Notes: generated by a model not told the origin, from the sequence alone. Counted from the first letter of the stretch, positions 25,722 to 35,212 are shown. The stretch: DNA of 64,000 bases from VXNE01 sp965200505 (GCA_965200505.1 OZ241343.1:2356001-2420000); one strand, 5' to 3'. Program-made: numbers and translations.

Positions 25722-26900
25722 ATGATTCGTCGTCACGCACAGCAAGCCGTGCATCGGGCGCTGGCTCGGCAGGCGGCCGTGGCGTTAATCGGTGCCCGTC
25801 AGGTCGGCAAGACGACGCTCGCGCACGCCATTGCCGAGCAGTTGGATGCCGTGTATCTGGATTTGGAGTCTCGCATTGACCGGGCGAAGCTGGCGGATGC
25901 GCGGCTCTTCCTCTCAGAGCATGAGGGCCGCTTGGTGGTGCTCGACGAAATCCACCGCGCCCCAGGCCTGTTCCCGGAACTGCGCGGCCTGATTGACGCC
26001 GGCCGGCGGCGCGGCCATCGCACCGGACGATTCCTCATTCTTGGCTCCGCATCGCTGGATTTGTTGCGGCAGGCGGGCGAATCGCTTGCCGGGCGGATCG
26101 AGCAGGTCCGCCTTGGGCCGCTGGACGTGTACGACGTGTCGCCGGCGTTGGCGCCGACCACGCAGTTGTGGGTGCGCGGGGGCTTCCCGGACAGCCTGCT
26201 GGCCGAGAGCGACGAGGACAGCATGGCGTTCCGCGTCAACCTCATCCACGCCTATTTGGAGCGCGACATATCCGAGTTCACCGGGCGGCGCATCCCAGCC
26301 GAGACCCTCGAGCGCCTGTGGACGATGCTCGCCCACTCGCAAGGCCAGGTGCTGAACGCCTCCAAGTTGGCGGGCAGCCTCGCCGTCAGCAGCCCCACTG
26401 TGAGCACCTACATCGACCTGCTCTCGAACCTGCTCCTAGTGCGCCGCCTGCCACCCTTGCACGTCAATGTCCGCAAGCGTTTGGTGAAGTCCCCCAAGGT
26501 CTATGTTCGAGACAGCGGCATCGTCCACGCCCTGCTCGGCATCCCGTCCCACGATGCCCTGATCGGCCATCCCATCGCCGGCACGAGCTGGGAAGGTTTC
26601 GTGATCGAGAACTTGCTGGCCCGCGCGCCGGCCGGCACCAGGGCGAGCTTCTACGGCACCCGCTCCGGAGCGGAGATGGATCTCGTGCTTGAGCTGCCCG
26701 CGGGGCTCGGCACTTGGGCCATCGAGGTGAAACTCGGGCTGGCACCGAAGGTCACCAAGGGCTTCCACAGCGCCTGCGAGGACATTGCCCCGACCTCGGC
26801 GTTCGTGGTGTACGCCGGCTCGGAACGCTATCCGCTGGCCGCGAACGTGGAGGTCATCGGGCTGCGCGAACTGGCCGCGATGGTTGCCGCGGCTGGCTGA
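25722..26900 (+). CDS. AAA_14/DUF4143 ATP-binding protein, 392 aa (second of two)
   Basis: It has the same architecture as the preceding gene: Walker A GARQVGKTTLA, Walker B LVVLDEIHRAPGLFPEL, sensor ILGSASLDLL, then DUF4143 with a helix-turn-helix (KLAGSLAVSSPTVSTYIDLL), KVYVRDSGIVHALLG, WEGFVIENLL and a PD-(D/E)XK-like block (YGTRSGAEMDLVLEL...WAIEVKLG). The two proteins are only distantly similar, so this is not a recent tandem duplication but an accumulation of family members. It converges on the NucS-like gene with 6 bp between stop codons. Confidence 0.88.
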   Translation: MIRRHAQQAVHRALARQAAVALIGARQVGKTTLAHAIAEQLDAVYLDLESRIDRAKLADARLFLSEHEGRLVVLDEIHRAPGLFPELRGLIDAGRRRGHRTGRFLILGSASLDLLRQAGESLAGRIEQVRLGPLDVYDVSPALAPTTQLWVRGGFPDSLLAESDEDSMAFRVNLIHAYLERDISEFTGRRIPAETLERLWTMLAHSQGQVLNASKLAGSLAVSSPTVSTYIDLLSNLLLVRRLPPLHVNVRKRLVKSPKVYVRDSGIVHALLGIPSHDALIGHPIAGTSWEGFVIENLLARAPAGTRASFYGTRSGAEMDLVLELPAGLGTWAIEVKLGLAPKVTKGFHSACEDIAPTSAFVVYAGSERYPLAANVEVIGLRELAAMVAAAG

Positions 26901-26906
26901 ATCCGT

Positions 26907-27944
26907 CTAATCGAGCCGCTGCGCGGCCGCCTTCAATGCCTTGGTGAAGGCTTCCACTTCTTCGACGGTGCCGAAAGAACCCTTGAGGCCATCTGCTTCT
27001 CCGTCCAGCCTGCGCCAGTCTAAGTCCTCTTGTCGTGTGTTCTGGGGTAGCACGGCCTTTAACTGCTCAAAAGACAACCTTAGATTATCTTCACAGCGTT
27101 TGACGTGAACCTCGAAGGGCAGCGTGTGGTCGATAGACTCGGGTGTCACCTTTATCAATGTGGTACGCGTGTCCTTTTTGGATTCGTCCTTGATCCGCCA
27201 CTGGAAACCAATGTCGTTGGAGATGGCGCATGGCCTCCTGAACACATGGTGAAGGCCGTCTCGCAAGGCATTGTATGCGTCTCCGATGCCGCTCTCGCTT
27301 GCACGGCGCTCAAGCTCGCTGAGCAGGGGACGCGGCCTACGCCAACGAGAGTGGGCCGCCTGCTTCCTTCGAGTCTCATCTTGGTCGACCAGATGGGCGC
27401 TGGCGAGTAGCTGGCGTCCCGACTGATCGGTGAAGTGGTACACCGTTGCCATGTTGACCGGCACCTCCAAGTCAGAGAGATAGCGCACCATGCGTTCTGC
27501 ATCGGCATCGGTGGACTCGCCAACGATGAGTGAGCGATGGGTGTCGTTGATCACATCTGGCAGTCGGCCATCGAACCTCTCTTGGAAGGCGGTGTCCAGC
27601 GTTCGGTCGCCGTAGTATTCCTGAGCTATCCCACAGACGTGCTCTCGGCTCAGATCCTTCGCCCAAGAGGCATAGTCCAGCGCTTGGGCAACAGCCTCCC
27701 TCCGCAGCTTTCCTCTCTTGATTTCGACTACCACGAGGTCGCCATTGGAGTCCATGCACAACAGGTCAATTTTGCCGCGAAAGTCCGTTTCGACTTGCCG
27801 GCCGATGACCAATAGGTCCGCATCCACCAATGAGATGTCGCTCTCCAACCAGTCCTCAAGCTGCTTTTCCAAGCTGATGTCACTCCCCTCGACTTCCTGG
27901 ATCGTCGCCCCATCCACTTCCCACATCCGAATCTGCTGCGTCAT
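26907..27944 (-). CDS. NucS/DUF91-like endonuclease domain protein, 345 aa
   Basis: The N-terminal half has the PD-(D/E)XK core: RGKIDLLCMDSNGDLVVVEIKRGKLR, then a QALDYASWAK helix. The D...E-x-K arrangement is that of NucS/DUF91 nucleases, which cut mismatched or branched DNA. The C-terminal half (about residues 190-345) is not recognised and resembles no NucS beta-clamp motif. GGGAGG lies 5 nt before the ATG. Base composition is lower in GC than the flanking genes, and the gene sits between a DUF4143 gene and a broken SRAP gene, so it is probably acquired. It may be a defence or repair nuclease. Confidence 0.75.
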   Translation of the reverse strand: MTQQIRMWEVDGATIQEVEGSDISLEKQLEDWLESDISLVDADLLVIGRQVETDFRGKIDLLCMDSNGDLVVVEIKRGKLRREAVAQALDYASWAKDLSREHVCGIAQEYYGDRTLDTAFQERFDGRLPDVINDTHRSLIVGESTDADAERMVRYLSDLEVPVNMATVYHFTDQSGRQLLASAHLVDQDETRRKQAAHSRWRRPRPLLSELERRASESGIGDAYNALRDGLHHVFRRPCAISNDIGFQWRIKDESKKDTRTTLIKVTPESIDHTLPFEVHVKRCEDNLRLSFEQLKAVLPQNTRQEDLDWRRLDGEADGLKGSFGTVEEVEAFTKALKAAAQRLD

Positions 27945-27999
27945 CTTCCCTCCCTATTCGCTTGCCTGCCGTCTCTTCATTCTTCAGTTGCCGGGCCGA

Positions 28000-28332
28000 T
28001 TAGTTTCCCACGTTCCCCTGCGACGCTGTGCAAGGGCGACTTCTGCAGGATGCCGCCAGCCGGTGGAAGGCTTCACGGTAGATCGCGCTCTTGCGCATGG
28101 TCTCGCAGCGGGCGTTGAAGGTGGCGTAGCGGAGTTTCTTCGTCTTGGCCCAAGAGGGCGTCAGGGACCAACGCGCCCGCATCGCCCGCCAATCGCCATC
28201 GCGTTCGCGCACCACCCAAGCGTCTTCCGTGGGTGCGGTGTTGTGGTTGCTGGGGCCGGGGAACGGGCTGCCCGTGTGCTCGATGAACTTCTCGTCGAGC
28301 CGTTCGCCGTCCGCGTTGAAGCGCCCGCACAT
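28000..28332 (-). pseudogene. SRAP-domain (YedK/HMCES-type) protein, C-terminally truncated
   Basis: The N-terminus is classical: MCGRFNAD with Cys2 (the residue that crosslinks to abasic DNA after Met removal), PSNHNTAPTEDAWVV, RARWSLTPSWAK and YATFNARCETMRKSAIYREAFHR. After REAFHR the family should continue with an RCLVPADGFYEW-like block. Instead the frame gives LAASCRSR and ends within 20 residues. The second half, with the active-site Glu and His, is absent in all frames. SRAP proteins shield abasic sites in single-stranded DNA during the SOS response; this copy should be dead unless the half-domain has another use. AGGA precedes the ATG by 9 nt. Confidence 0.8.
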
Positions 28333-28407
28333 CCCTTGCCGTTCCTGTTTCTCCGTGCGCTCTGGCCATGATAACTTTGCGCGTCAAACGCAGGGCGGGG
28401 GAGAGCG

Positions 28408-29592
28408 ATGGCCCAAATCGACGAGTTCCGTGTGGAAGCGAGGGCTTGGCTGCAGGAGAACTGTCCACCCGGTGCCCGCGGCCCCGGGCCCATCTCCACG
28501 GGCAGCAGCAAGCTCACCATCCAAGACGCGGATACTTGCCTGTGGCTCGAGCGCATGGTGGAGAAGGGTTGGACGACGCCCACTTGGCCCACGCAGTACG
28601 GCGGCGGCGGTTTGAGCAACGAGGAATACATGGCGCTCATCCAGGAGATGCGGCGCATTGATGCGCGGGTGCCGTTGGCCGGCATGGGCACTTCGCTCAT
28701 CGGCCCCACGCTTCTGGAGTTGGGCACGGATGAGCAGAAGGAACGCCATCTGCCGCCCATCGTGCGTGGCGAGCGGGCTTGGTGCCAAGGCTACAGCGAG
28801 CCGAACGCCGGATCAGATTTGGCGAGCCTGCGCACCCGCGCCGTGGATGAGGGCGACCACTTCGTGGTGAATGGGCAGAAGATTTGGACTTCCGGCGCCC
28901 AGTTCGCGGATTGGATCTTCGCCCTCGTGCGCACAGACCCGGACGTGCCCAAGCACCAAGGCATCAGCTTCGTGCTGATGGACATGAATCAGCCCGGCAT
29001 CACGGTGAAGCCCATCCGCCTCATCAGCGGCGCGTCACCCTTCTGCGAGACGTTCTTCGACAACGCCATCGCCCGCAAGGATGACTTGGTGGGCGAACTG
29101 AACAAGGGGTGGACGGTGGGCAAGCGCCTGCTGCAGCACGAGCGGGGCAGCATGGCGTCGCTGGTGGGCGGTGGCGCCGCGGCGGATGCGGGGCCCACGC
29201 TGGAAGGCGAGGCCAAGCGCTTCACCGGCGAGCGTGACGGGGTGATCGCCGATGCCGAGCTGCGCCGCGCCGTGGTCACGCACAACATGAATGACCGGGC
29301 GTTTCGCCTCACCCAACGGCGCGCCGTGGAAGAGGCCAAGGGCGGCGGCACACCCGGCCCGGCGACGTCCATCTTCAAGATGTACGGCACCGAGTTGGAG
29401 CAGGAGAGAGCCTCGCTGTTCGTGAAGTTGCGCGGCACCGCCGGCCTTGGCTGGTCGGGCGCGGCGTTCGACGCCCAAGCGCTGGAGGACACCCGCGCTT
29501 GGCTCTCCACGCGGGCGGCGTCCATCTACAGCGGCTCCAACGAAATACAGCGCAACATCGTCGCCAAGCGGGTGTTGGGATTGCCGGACTGA
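28408..29592 (+). CDS. Acyl-CoA dehydrogenase family protein, 394 aa
   Basis: This is a FAD-dependent acyl-CoA dehydrogenase: PTQYGGGGLSNEEYMALIQE, WCQGYSEPNAGSDLASLRTRA (FAD and substrate loop), KIWTSGAQFADW, SGASPFCETFFDN, and the C-terminal IYSGSNEIQRNIVAKRVLGLPD. It would introduce a double bond alpha-beta in an acyl-CoA. The position holding the catalytic Glu in medium-chain enzymes (EGT) is Ser here (YSGSNE), as in subgroups where the base lies elsewhere or where two different subunits combine. GGGGGAGAG precedes ATG 28408. A close paralogue lies at 61.0 kb. Confidence 0.9.
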   Translation: MAQIDEFRVEARAWLQENCPPGARGPGPISTGSSKLTIQDADTCLWLERMVEKGWTTPTWPTQYGGGGLSNEEYMALIQEMRRIDARVPLAGMGTSLIGPTLLELGTDEQKERHLPPIVRGERAWCQGYSEPNAGSDLASLRTRAVDEGDHFVVNGQKIWTSGAQFADWIFALVRTDPDVPKHQGISFVLMDMNQPGITVKPIRLISGASPFCETFFDNAIARKDDLVGELNKGWTVGKRLLQHERGSMASLVGGGAAADAGPTLEGEAKRFTGERDGVIADAELRRAVVTHNMNDRAFRLTQRRAVEEAKGGGTPGPATSIFKMYGTELEQERASLFVKLRGTAGLGWSGAAFDAQALEDTRAWLSTRAASIYSGSNEIQRNIVAKRVLGLPD

Positions 29593-29639
29593 GCGGCCGC
29601 CGGGCGCAAGGGGCGCTGACGACGCTGCGGAACAACCAC

Positions 29640-31763
29640 GTGCCCACCGGCCGCTCGCGTTCCCGGGGCGGTGGATTACGGCACGATGCCGCGGCACCCC
29701 CGCTGCGCCCACCGCAAGCCGAGCGGCATCGCCACAGCGCCACCCACCACGGCGTCACGCTGGAAGATCCCTATCACTGGCTGCGAGACCCGGCCTATCC
29801 GAAGGTGGAAGACGCCGCCGTGCTTGCGTACCTCCAAGCGGAGAACGACTACTTTGAGGCCGCGATGGCCCCAGTGGCCGAACTGACCGAGGCGCTGTTC
29901 CAAGAGATCAAGGGCCGCCAGTGCCCCGACGATGAGTCCGTGCCGGTGCGCGATGGCGCTTGGTTTTATCAATGGCGCTTCGAGCCGGACGCGCAATATC
30001 GCGTGTGGACGCGCTGGCCGGCGGTTGGCGAGCCGACGCGGGAAACCATCCTGGATGAACCGGCCCTTGCAACTGGCCTCGATTACTTCGCCTTGGGTTC
30101 GATGGCCGTCAGCCACAACGGCCATCTGCTCGCCTACAGCACGGACACCACCGGCGGCGAGCGCTTCACCCTGCGCGTGAAGGATCTGCGCGATGGCAGC
30201 CTCTTGGCCGAGACCATCGAGAACACCTGTGGCGACGCGGTGTGGGCGGCGGACGATGCGTCCTTCTTCTACTTGGTGATGAGCGATGCATGGCGCTCCC
30301 ATCAGGTGCGCCGCCATGTGCTCGGCACGCCCGTGGCGACGGATGCCGTGGTGTACGAGGAAGCGGACACGGGCTTTTGGGTGGGCTTGGCCGAAGCCTC
30401 TTCAAGGCAGTACATCGTCATCTCGACGGGGGATCAGGTGACGACGGAGGCATACCTCATTCCCGCCGCCGAACCCGATGCCGAACCCGTGCTAGTGGCC
30501 GGCCGCCGCGAAGGCCATGAGTACGAGATTGACCATCAGGGAGACCGCTTCGTCATTCGCACCAACGACGCGCACCGGAACTTCCGGCTGGCGACCGCGC
30601 CGGCGGACGATTTCGCCCGTACCCGTTGGACCACCTTGGTGGCTGGGTCTGATGCGGCCTATATCAGGGGCTTTCAGTGCTTTGCGGAATGGATCGTCGT
30701 GGAGGAACGTCTCGACGGCATCGATCAGATTCGCGTGATCGACCGGCGCGGGGCGAACTGGCGGGTGGCGTTCCCGGAGCCCCTGTACGCGGTGGGGCTT
30801 GGTGCCAATCCAGAGTACGCGACGGACACGGTGCGCTTGGGGTACGCCTCGATGGTGACGCCAGACACGGTGTATGACTACGAAATCCCCGCCCGCAAGC
30901 TCACACGCCGCAAGGTGCGCGAAGTGCCGAGCGGCTACGATTCGACGCGCTACGCGACGCGTCGCATCTCGGCGCCGGCGCGGGATGGCGCCGCCATCCC
31001 AATCTCCATCGTCCATGCCAAGGACACGCCCTTGGACGGTTCAGCACCGCTTTACCTTTACGGCTATGGGGCGTATGGCATGGCGCTGCCGCCCTCGTTC
31101 TCCACGGCGCGGCTGTCGCTCTTTGAGCGCGGCTTCGTCTTCGCCATCGCCCATGTGCGCGGCGGCGGCGAGTTGGGGCGGGCGTGGTATGAGGAGGGCA
31201 AGCTGACGCAACGCGCCAACGCCTTCAACGACTTTGTGGATGTGGCGCGTCACCTCATTGACGGCGGCTGGGTGCGGCCGGGCCGCATCGCCATCGCCGG
31301 CGGCAGCGCCGGCGGCGAGCTCATGGGCGCGGTGGTGAACCAAGCGCCCGAGCTGTGGGGCGCGGTGGCCGCCCATGTGCCCTTCGTGGATGTGCTCAAT
31401 ACCATGCTGGACGACTCGCTGCCCCTCACGCCCGGCGAGTGGCCGGAGTGGGGCAACCCCATCGAGGACAAGGCGGCGTTCGACCTGATTCGTTCGTATT
31501 CGCCTTACGACCAACTAAAGCGCGGCAACTACCCACCCATGTTCGTGACCGCCGGCTTGAACGACCCGCGGGTGACCTACTGGGAACCAGCCAAGTACGT
31601 CGCCAAACTGCGCGCGCTGAAGACGGACGCCAACCTGCTCGTGCTCAAAACGAACATGGGCGCCGGCCACGGCGGCAAATCCGGCCGCTACGATTCACTG
31701 CGAGAGACCGCCGAGGAATACGCCTTCATGCTGATGGCACTGGGCATGGCTGACGCGGGTTGA
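29640..31763 (+). CDS. Oligopeptidase B-like S9A serine peptidase, about 707 aa
   Basis: This is a prolyl-oligopeptidase-family enzyme with an N-terminal beta-propeller (EDPYHWLRD at the start) and a C-terminal alpha/beta-hydrolase domain. The catalytic triad is visible: Ser in GGSAGGELMG (about residue 555), Asp in GLNDPRV (about 640) and His in GAGHGG (about 676). FAIAHVRGGGELGRAWYEEGK is typical of oligopeptidase B, which cleaves short peptides after Arg/Lys in the cytoplasm. No ATG fits the N-terminus; GTG 29640 gives a normal family length. It begins 47 bp after the acyl-CoA dehydrogenase. Confidence 0.9.
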   Translation: MPTGRSRSRGGGLRHDAAAPPLRPPQAERHRHSATHHGVTLEDPYHWLRDPAYPKVEDAAVLAYLQAENDYFEAAMAPVAELTEALFQEIKGRQCPDDESVPVRDGAWFYQWRFEPDAQYRVWTRWPAVGEPTRETILDEPALATGLDYFALGSMAVSHNGHLLAYSTDTTGGERFTLRVKDLRDGSLLAETIENTCGDAVWAADDASFFYLVMSDAWRSHQVRRHVLGTPVATDAVVYEEADTGFWVGLAEASSRQYIVISTGDQVTTEAYLIPAAEPDAEPVLVAGRREGHEYEIDHQGDRFVIRTNDAHRNFRLATAPADDFARTRWTTLVAGSDAAYIRGFQCFAEWIVVEERLDGIDQIRVIDRRGANWRVAFPEPLYAVGLGANPEYATDTVRLGYASMVTPDTVYDYEIPARKLTRRKVREVPSGYDSTRYATRRISAPARDGAAIPISIVHAKDTPLDGSAPLYLYGYGAYGMALPPSFSTARLSLFERGFVFAIAHVRGGGELGRAWYEEGKLTQRANAFNDFVDVARHLIDGGWVRPGRIAIAGGSAGGELMGAVVNQAPELWGAVAAHVPFVDVLNTMLDDSLPLTPGEWPEWGNPIEDKAAFDLIRSYSPYDQLKRGNYPPMFVTAGLNDPRVTYWEPAKYVAKLRALKTDANLLVLKTNMGAGHGGKSGRYDSLRETAEEYAFMLMALGMADAG

Positions 31764-31776
31764 GTGGCGCTTTAGG

Positions 31777-31791
31777 GCGCTCGGAGAGCGC
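31777..31791. terminator. Hairpin between convergent genes
   Basis: GCGCTC-GGA-GAGCGC forms a perfect 6-bp stem between the convergent peptidase and nuclease genes. It has no T-tract, so it is only a candidate bidirectional terminator. Confidence 0.3.
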
Positions 31792-31803
31792 GGCAGGTCA
31801 CTG

Positions 31804-34554
31804 CTACGACACCCGCCCCACGAGCCACCCGAACTCCTCGAAGGGGTCCGGCGCCTTGTGCCGCGCTAGGGCATTGGCCGGTGGCTCGGAGTCTTCGTCT
31901 GCCTCGGTGCCGCGGACGGGTACCTCGATGCGCCCTCGCGCCAACTGGTCGCGCCGCCATGCGTAGGTGGCTTCCATGCGCCGCCACAGGTCTTCGATGC
32001 CCTCGTTCGTGGTCGGGCGCCGCGCCACCGCGTGGGGGAACACGCTCCGGTCGGGTGCGAGCACGTTGCCGGTGGTGATGATGAAGTAGGCCGGATGGGG
32101 CCACGCCTCGCCGCCGCCCGCGGCACGGCGCAGCCAAGCGTAAACGGCGAGCTGCAGGTGCCGATTGTCCGCCAAATCGCGCAGGCGCCATGGCTCGCCG
32201 GCCCACTTCGCGTCCATCACGATCTCGCGCCCGGCGGCGGTGCGCATGAAGAGGTCGATGCTGCCCTGCAGCGCGAAGTCGCCGCTCGGCTGTTGTTCTT
32301 GGCGTTCTGTTTCAACGTGGACGACGTGGGCCGCGTTCAAGTGCGAGAGCAGGCGCGGCAGCGCGCGTTCCAACACGGCGATGAAGTACAGCCGGTCGGC
32401 GCCGCGCCCGCGTTCGAGCAGCACGGCGCCTTCGGTGGCGATGAGTGATGGCAGCGTGGCGTCCAGCCAATCCCGCGTTTTCGCCGGGGTGAGTTGCGCC
32501 CAGTCCGGCTCGGCGAAGAGCCGTTCCAAGACGCGATGCGCCAGGCTGCCATACAAAAGGGCGCGATCCGGCACTTGAGCGGCGCGGCCCGGCCGCAAGC
32601 GGGCGAGGTAGCGCAGCGCCCAAGCGTGGGGGAAGTCGTAGAGCTTGCTCAAGGACGTGTAAGACTCCACCTCCCGCGCCGGCAACGCGATGTCCGACGG
32701 CAGTTGCCACCAGCGTTGCGGTGTGCTGGGCGGTCGCGGCGCGAGTTGGGGGGTGGGCACGTCGAGCTGTGGCAGGGCCGTCGCGGCGCCCTCGAACAGC
32801 GCCTCGTCCAACGCCGTTTCCGCCCAGCCGATGAAGCGATGCTGGATGCGTCGCCACAATGGATGGTGCTCGCCGTCCTCACCGTGCAGAACCAAGACGA
32901 GCCGCCGCCGGCAATTCACGATGGGGCGCAGCCAGCCAAGCATCATTCGACGCAACCGCGCCTCGGCGTCTGGCAGGCGAACGCCGGCGGCGGCCAGCGC
33001 GTCGAGTTCCGCCGGCGACCAAGGCCAAGCGAGGTCGAGCCGTTTGGCACCGAAACCCCACCACACCGTGTGGTCGAAGCGCTCCGTCACCGCGGTGGGA
33101 TGCGTCGTGGAGCGAACATGGCCGGCACCGGCGAAATCGGTTGTACCCGGCTCGGGCGTCGCGGCTTCAAGGAGCAGTCGGTCCAGTTCCAACTTGCCGA
33201 TGCGGGCGGCACCGAGGGCCGCGAGTGAGTCCAGGAATGCGCGACACTGGCGGAGGGCCCGCCCGGCGGCCAAGCCAGCCTCCCCGCTTTGCGTCGCCGC
33301 CCTGCCGGCGAGCCAGTTGGCGCACCGTTGGGCGCGCTCGGCCACCACTTCGATGGGGGCACCTGATGTGGCGGGGAAGCGCTCGCCTTCCAGCCAGTAA
33401 CGGATGGCCTCGCGCTCCGTGGCACGGGTGGCGGCGAAAGGCGCCGTGTCGCCCTCGGCCGTTGGGGCGGTGCTGCCCTGTTCGGCCGTGGCTTGCGCTT
33501 GTGCCGCCGCCATGTCGCGCTCGGTGCGGGCTTTGAGCGCCGCTTCGATGGCGGTCCGCCAAGCGGGGCCACCAATGCCTGGGCTTTGCGCCATCGCGCC
33601 GGCCAAGGCGCTGCGGATGTCTCGTGGCAGCAGGGCGATGGGATGTTGCAGGAATTGCAGCACCAAGCGCGGGTTCAAGGGTGCCCACAGGAGCGCCAGC
33701 ACGAGCTTCAGCACCTGGGGTGAGGGTCTGAACCGCGAACGATGCTGGAAGCCGCAGCGTGGCAAGCCGACATTCTCCAAGGCGTTGTCCAACATGAAGC
33801 CATCTTGCGGCGCCACGACGACGGCGCTGGCCGGGTCGATGCCGCGCAGGCACTCAGCCACGGCTCGCGCGGAGAGGTCCCGCGAAGCGCTGCGCAACAT
33901 CACCAATGTGCCATCGGTGCGCAAGGGTTCCGGTGTGGCGGGCGGCGTGGGGCCGGTCGCGTCTTCGTCGTCGAGCAAGGCGGCTTGCAACTGGCCAAGA
34001 TCCGTCTCAGCCGGTGCCGCCGGCACGAGGTGTGCGCTCGATGCCGTCTCGTAGCCGATCTTGCGGATGACACGCTGCCAAGCGAGGGGCAACTCGTCGA
34101 TGTGGTCGAGCAGGATGAGGCGTTCGATCTGCGTTCGCCGGTTGTTGAGCGCCGCCTCAATGGCGCGCAGCCGCTGGCCGATGCATGACACCGTGCGCTG
34201 CGCCGCCACCCGTTCGATGGCGGCCATGTCGGCCAGGCGCGGCGGAGCGTCCGTGAAATCTCCATCCCAACCGTGCTCGTACCAGATGGCCCGCCATGCC
34301 AAGAGCGTTTTGGCGACGCCGATGGGGTCAACGGCGAAGGAAGCGTGGAAGAAGCGCGTCAAGTCGTCCGCGACGGCGAGACAAGCGCGATAGCGGGCGA
34401 TCTCACGAGCCGGATGTTCGCCGGCGGGCGGCAGCCCAAGGTCGGTCTCCAAGGCGGCCAAGAGCCCGAGCGGCCCCAACCGAGCGACACCGACCTCCGT
34501 GCTCGGCAGCGCGGGGTCTTGGCCGTCTAGGTGCTGGCCGAAATGAACGATCAC
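31804..34554 (-). CDS. AddB/RecB-like PD-(D/E)XK exonuclease, 916 aa
   Basis: The C-terminal third has the RecB-family nuclease fold: YGSLAHRVLERLF (conserved His), LQGSIDLFMRTAAGREIVMDAKWAG (D...D-A-K in place of E-x-K) and RHLQLAVYAWLRR (motif Q-x-x-x-Y). The central part resembles an AddB-type inactivated helicase (GRALRQCRAFLD; ERFDHTVWWGFGAKRLDLAWPWSPAEL). No Walker A is seen. Such proteins pair with a UvrD/AddA helicase-nuclease in double-strand break processing; none is encoded here. The start GTG 34554 is poorly supported. It lies 25 bp behind the membrane-protein gene and is probably co-transcribed with it. Confidence 0.75.
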   Translation of the reverse strand: MIVHFGQHLDGQDPALPSTEVGVARLGPLGLLAALETDLGLPPAGEHPAREIARYRACLAVADDLTRFFHASFAVDPIGVAKTLLAWRAIWYEHGWDGDFTDAPPRLADMAAIERVAAQRTVSCIGQRLRAIEAALNNRRTQIERLILLDHIDELPLAWQRVIRKIGYETASSAHLVPAAPAETDLGQLQAALLDDEDATGPTPPATPEPLRTDGTLVMLRSASRDLSARAVAECLRGIDPASAVVVAPQDGFMLDNALENVGLPRCGFQHRSRFRPSPQVLKLVLALLWAPLNPRLVLQFLQHPIALLPRDIRSALAGAMAQSPGIGGPAWRTAIEAALKARTERDMAAAQAQATAEQGSTAPTAEGDTAPFAATRATEREAIRYWLEGERFPATSGAPIEVVAERAQRCANWLAGRAATQSGEAGLAAGRALRQCRAFLDSLAALGAARIGKLELDRLLLEAATPEPGTTDFAGAGHVRSTTHPTAVTERFDHTVWWGFGAKRLDLAWPWSPAELDALAAAGVRLPDAEARLRRMMLGWLRPIVNCRRRLVLVLHGEDGEHHPLWRRIQHRFIGWAETALDEALFEGAATALPQLDVPTPQLAPRPPSTPQRWWQLPSDIALPAREVESYTSLSKLYDFPHAWALRYLARLRPGRAAQVPDRALLYGSLAHRVLERLFAEPDWAQLTPAKTRDWLDATLPSLIATEGAVLLERGRGADRLYFIAVLERALPRLLSHLNAAHVVHVETERQEQQPSGDFALQGSIDLFMRTAAGREIVMDAKWAGEPWRLRDLADNRHLQLAVYAWLRRAAGGGEAWPHPAYFIITTGNVLAPDRSVFPHAVARRPTTNEGIEDLWRRMEATYAWRRDQLARGRIEVPVRGTEADEDSEPPANALARHKAPDPFEEFGWLVGRVS

Positions 34555-34579
34555 TCGGCGGCAAACGTCTTGGGTGGGC

Positions 34580-35212
34580 TCACGGAACGCGGCGTCGGTA
34601 GATCGCCAAGTCCGCCAGCGCGGTCAGCGCCAATACGGCAAGGGCCAAGAGCAGGCGCGGGTCGCCCCAGTACAGCGTCGGCTCGATGGGGAAGGCGATG
34701 GTCTTCTTGATCGCGGCGAGCTTGTACGGATGGCGCACACGCATTTCCGGATTGGTGGCGATCTCCATGAGGTCGCGCCGGCTGCGGTAGCGCATCAGCG
34801 CCGCTTGCTCCCAATGCTCCGCGCCCTCGATGCCAGCCAGGTCCATGGCGTCAAACACCGCCGCCCCGGCGATCACGGGATGCGAGGCGCGGCTCAGCAG
34901 CGCGGGGTACATGTAGGCCATGTAGTGTTGCAGGGCGGCTTCGGTGGTCGGCACCGGCGCGACGCCTGGAATGGCGCTCGGCACCTCGTTCAGGTCCAAC
35001 ACGTTCACCATCAGAAACTGGTTCCCGGTGTCTTGCTCCATGAACTGACGAAGCGGTGCCGCCTGCTCCGGATCACCGCCGCCGGCCTCGAATTGGGCGG
35101 CGAACGCCTCGATCTCCTCTTCCGAGAGCGCACCCCCCAAGTTCGTGTACCAGAGCGCGACGACGACATAGGCGAGGGCAGGCAAAGCCCAAAGCAAGAG
35201 GCGTTTGTTCAT
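34580..35212 (-). CDS. Membrane-anchored protein with DUF1330-like ferredoxin fold, 210 aa
   Basis: Hydrophobic segments are present at both ends (LLLWALPALAYVVVALWY; LLLALAVLALTALADLAIY). Between them is a soluble stretch reminiscent of DUF1330/NIPSNAP-type dimeric alpha-beta barrels: NQFLMVNVLDLNE, ALQHYMAYMYPALLSRASHPVIAGAA and MRYRSRRDLMEIATNPEM. Function is unknown. The ATG 35212 gives a canonical anchored N-terminus; an alternative ATG at 35245 would add 11 residues. It precedes the AddB-like gene by 25 bp, with no obvious functional link. Confidence 0.65.
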   Translation of the reverse strand: MNKRLLLWALPALAYVVVALWYTNLGGALSEEEIEAFAAQFEAGGGDPEQAAPLRQFMEQDTGNQFLMVNVLDLNEVPSAIPGVAPVPTTEAALQHYMAYMYPALLSRASHPVIAGAAVFDAMDLAGIEGAEHWEQAALMRYRSRRDLMEIATNPEMRVRHPYKLAAIKKTIAFPIEPTLYWGDPRLLLALAVLALTALADLAIYRRRVP

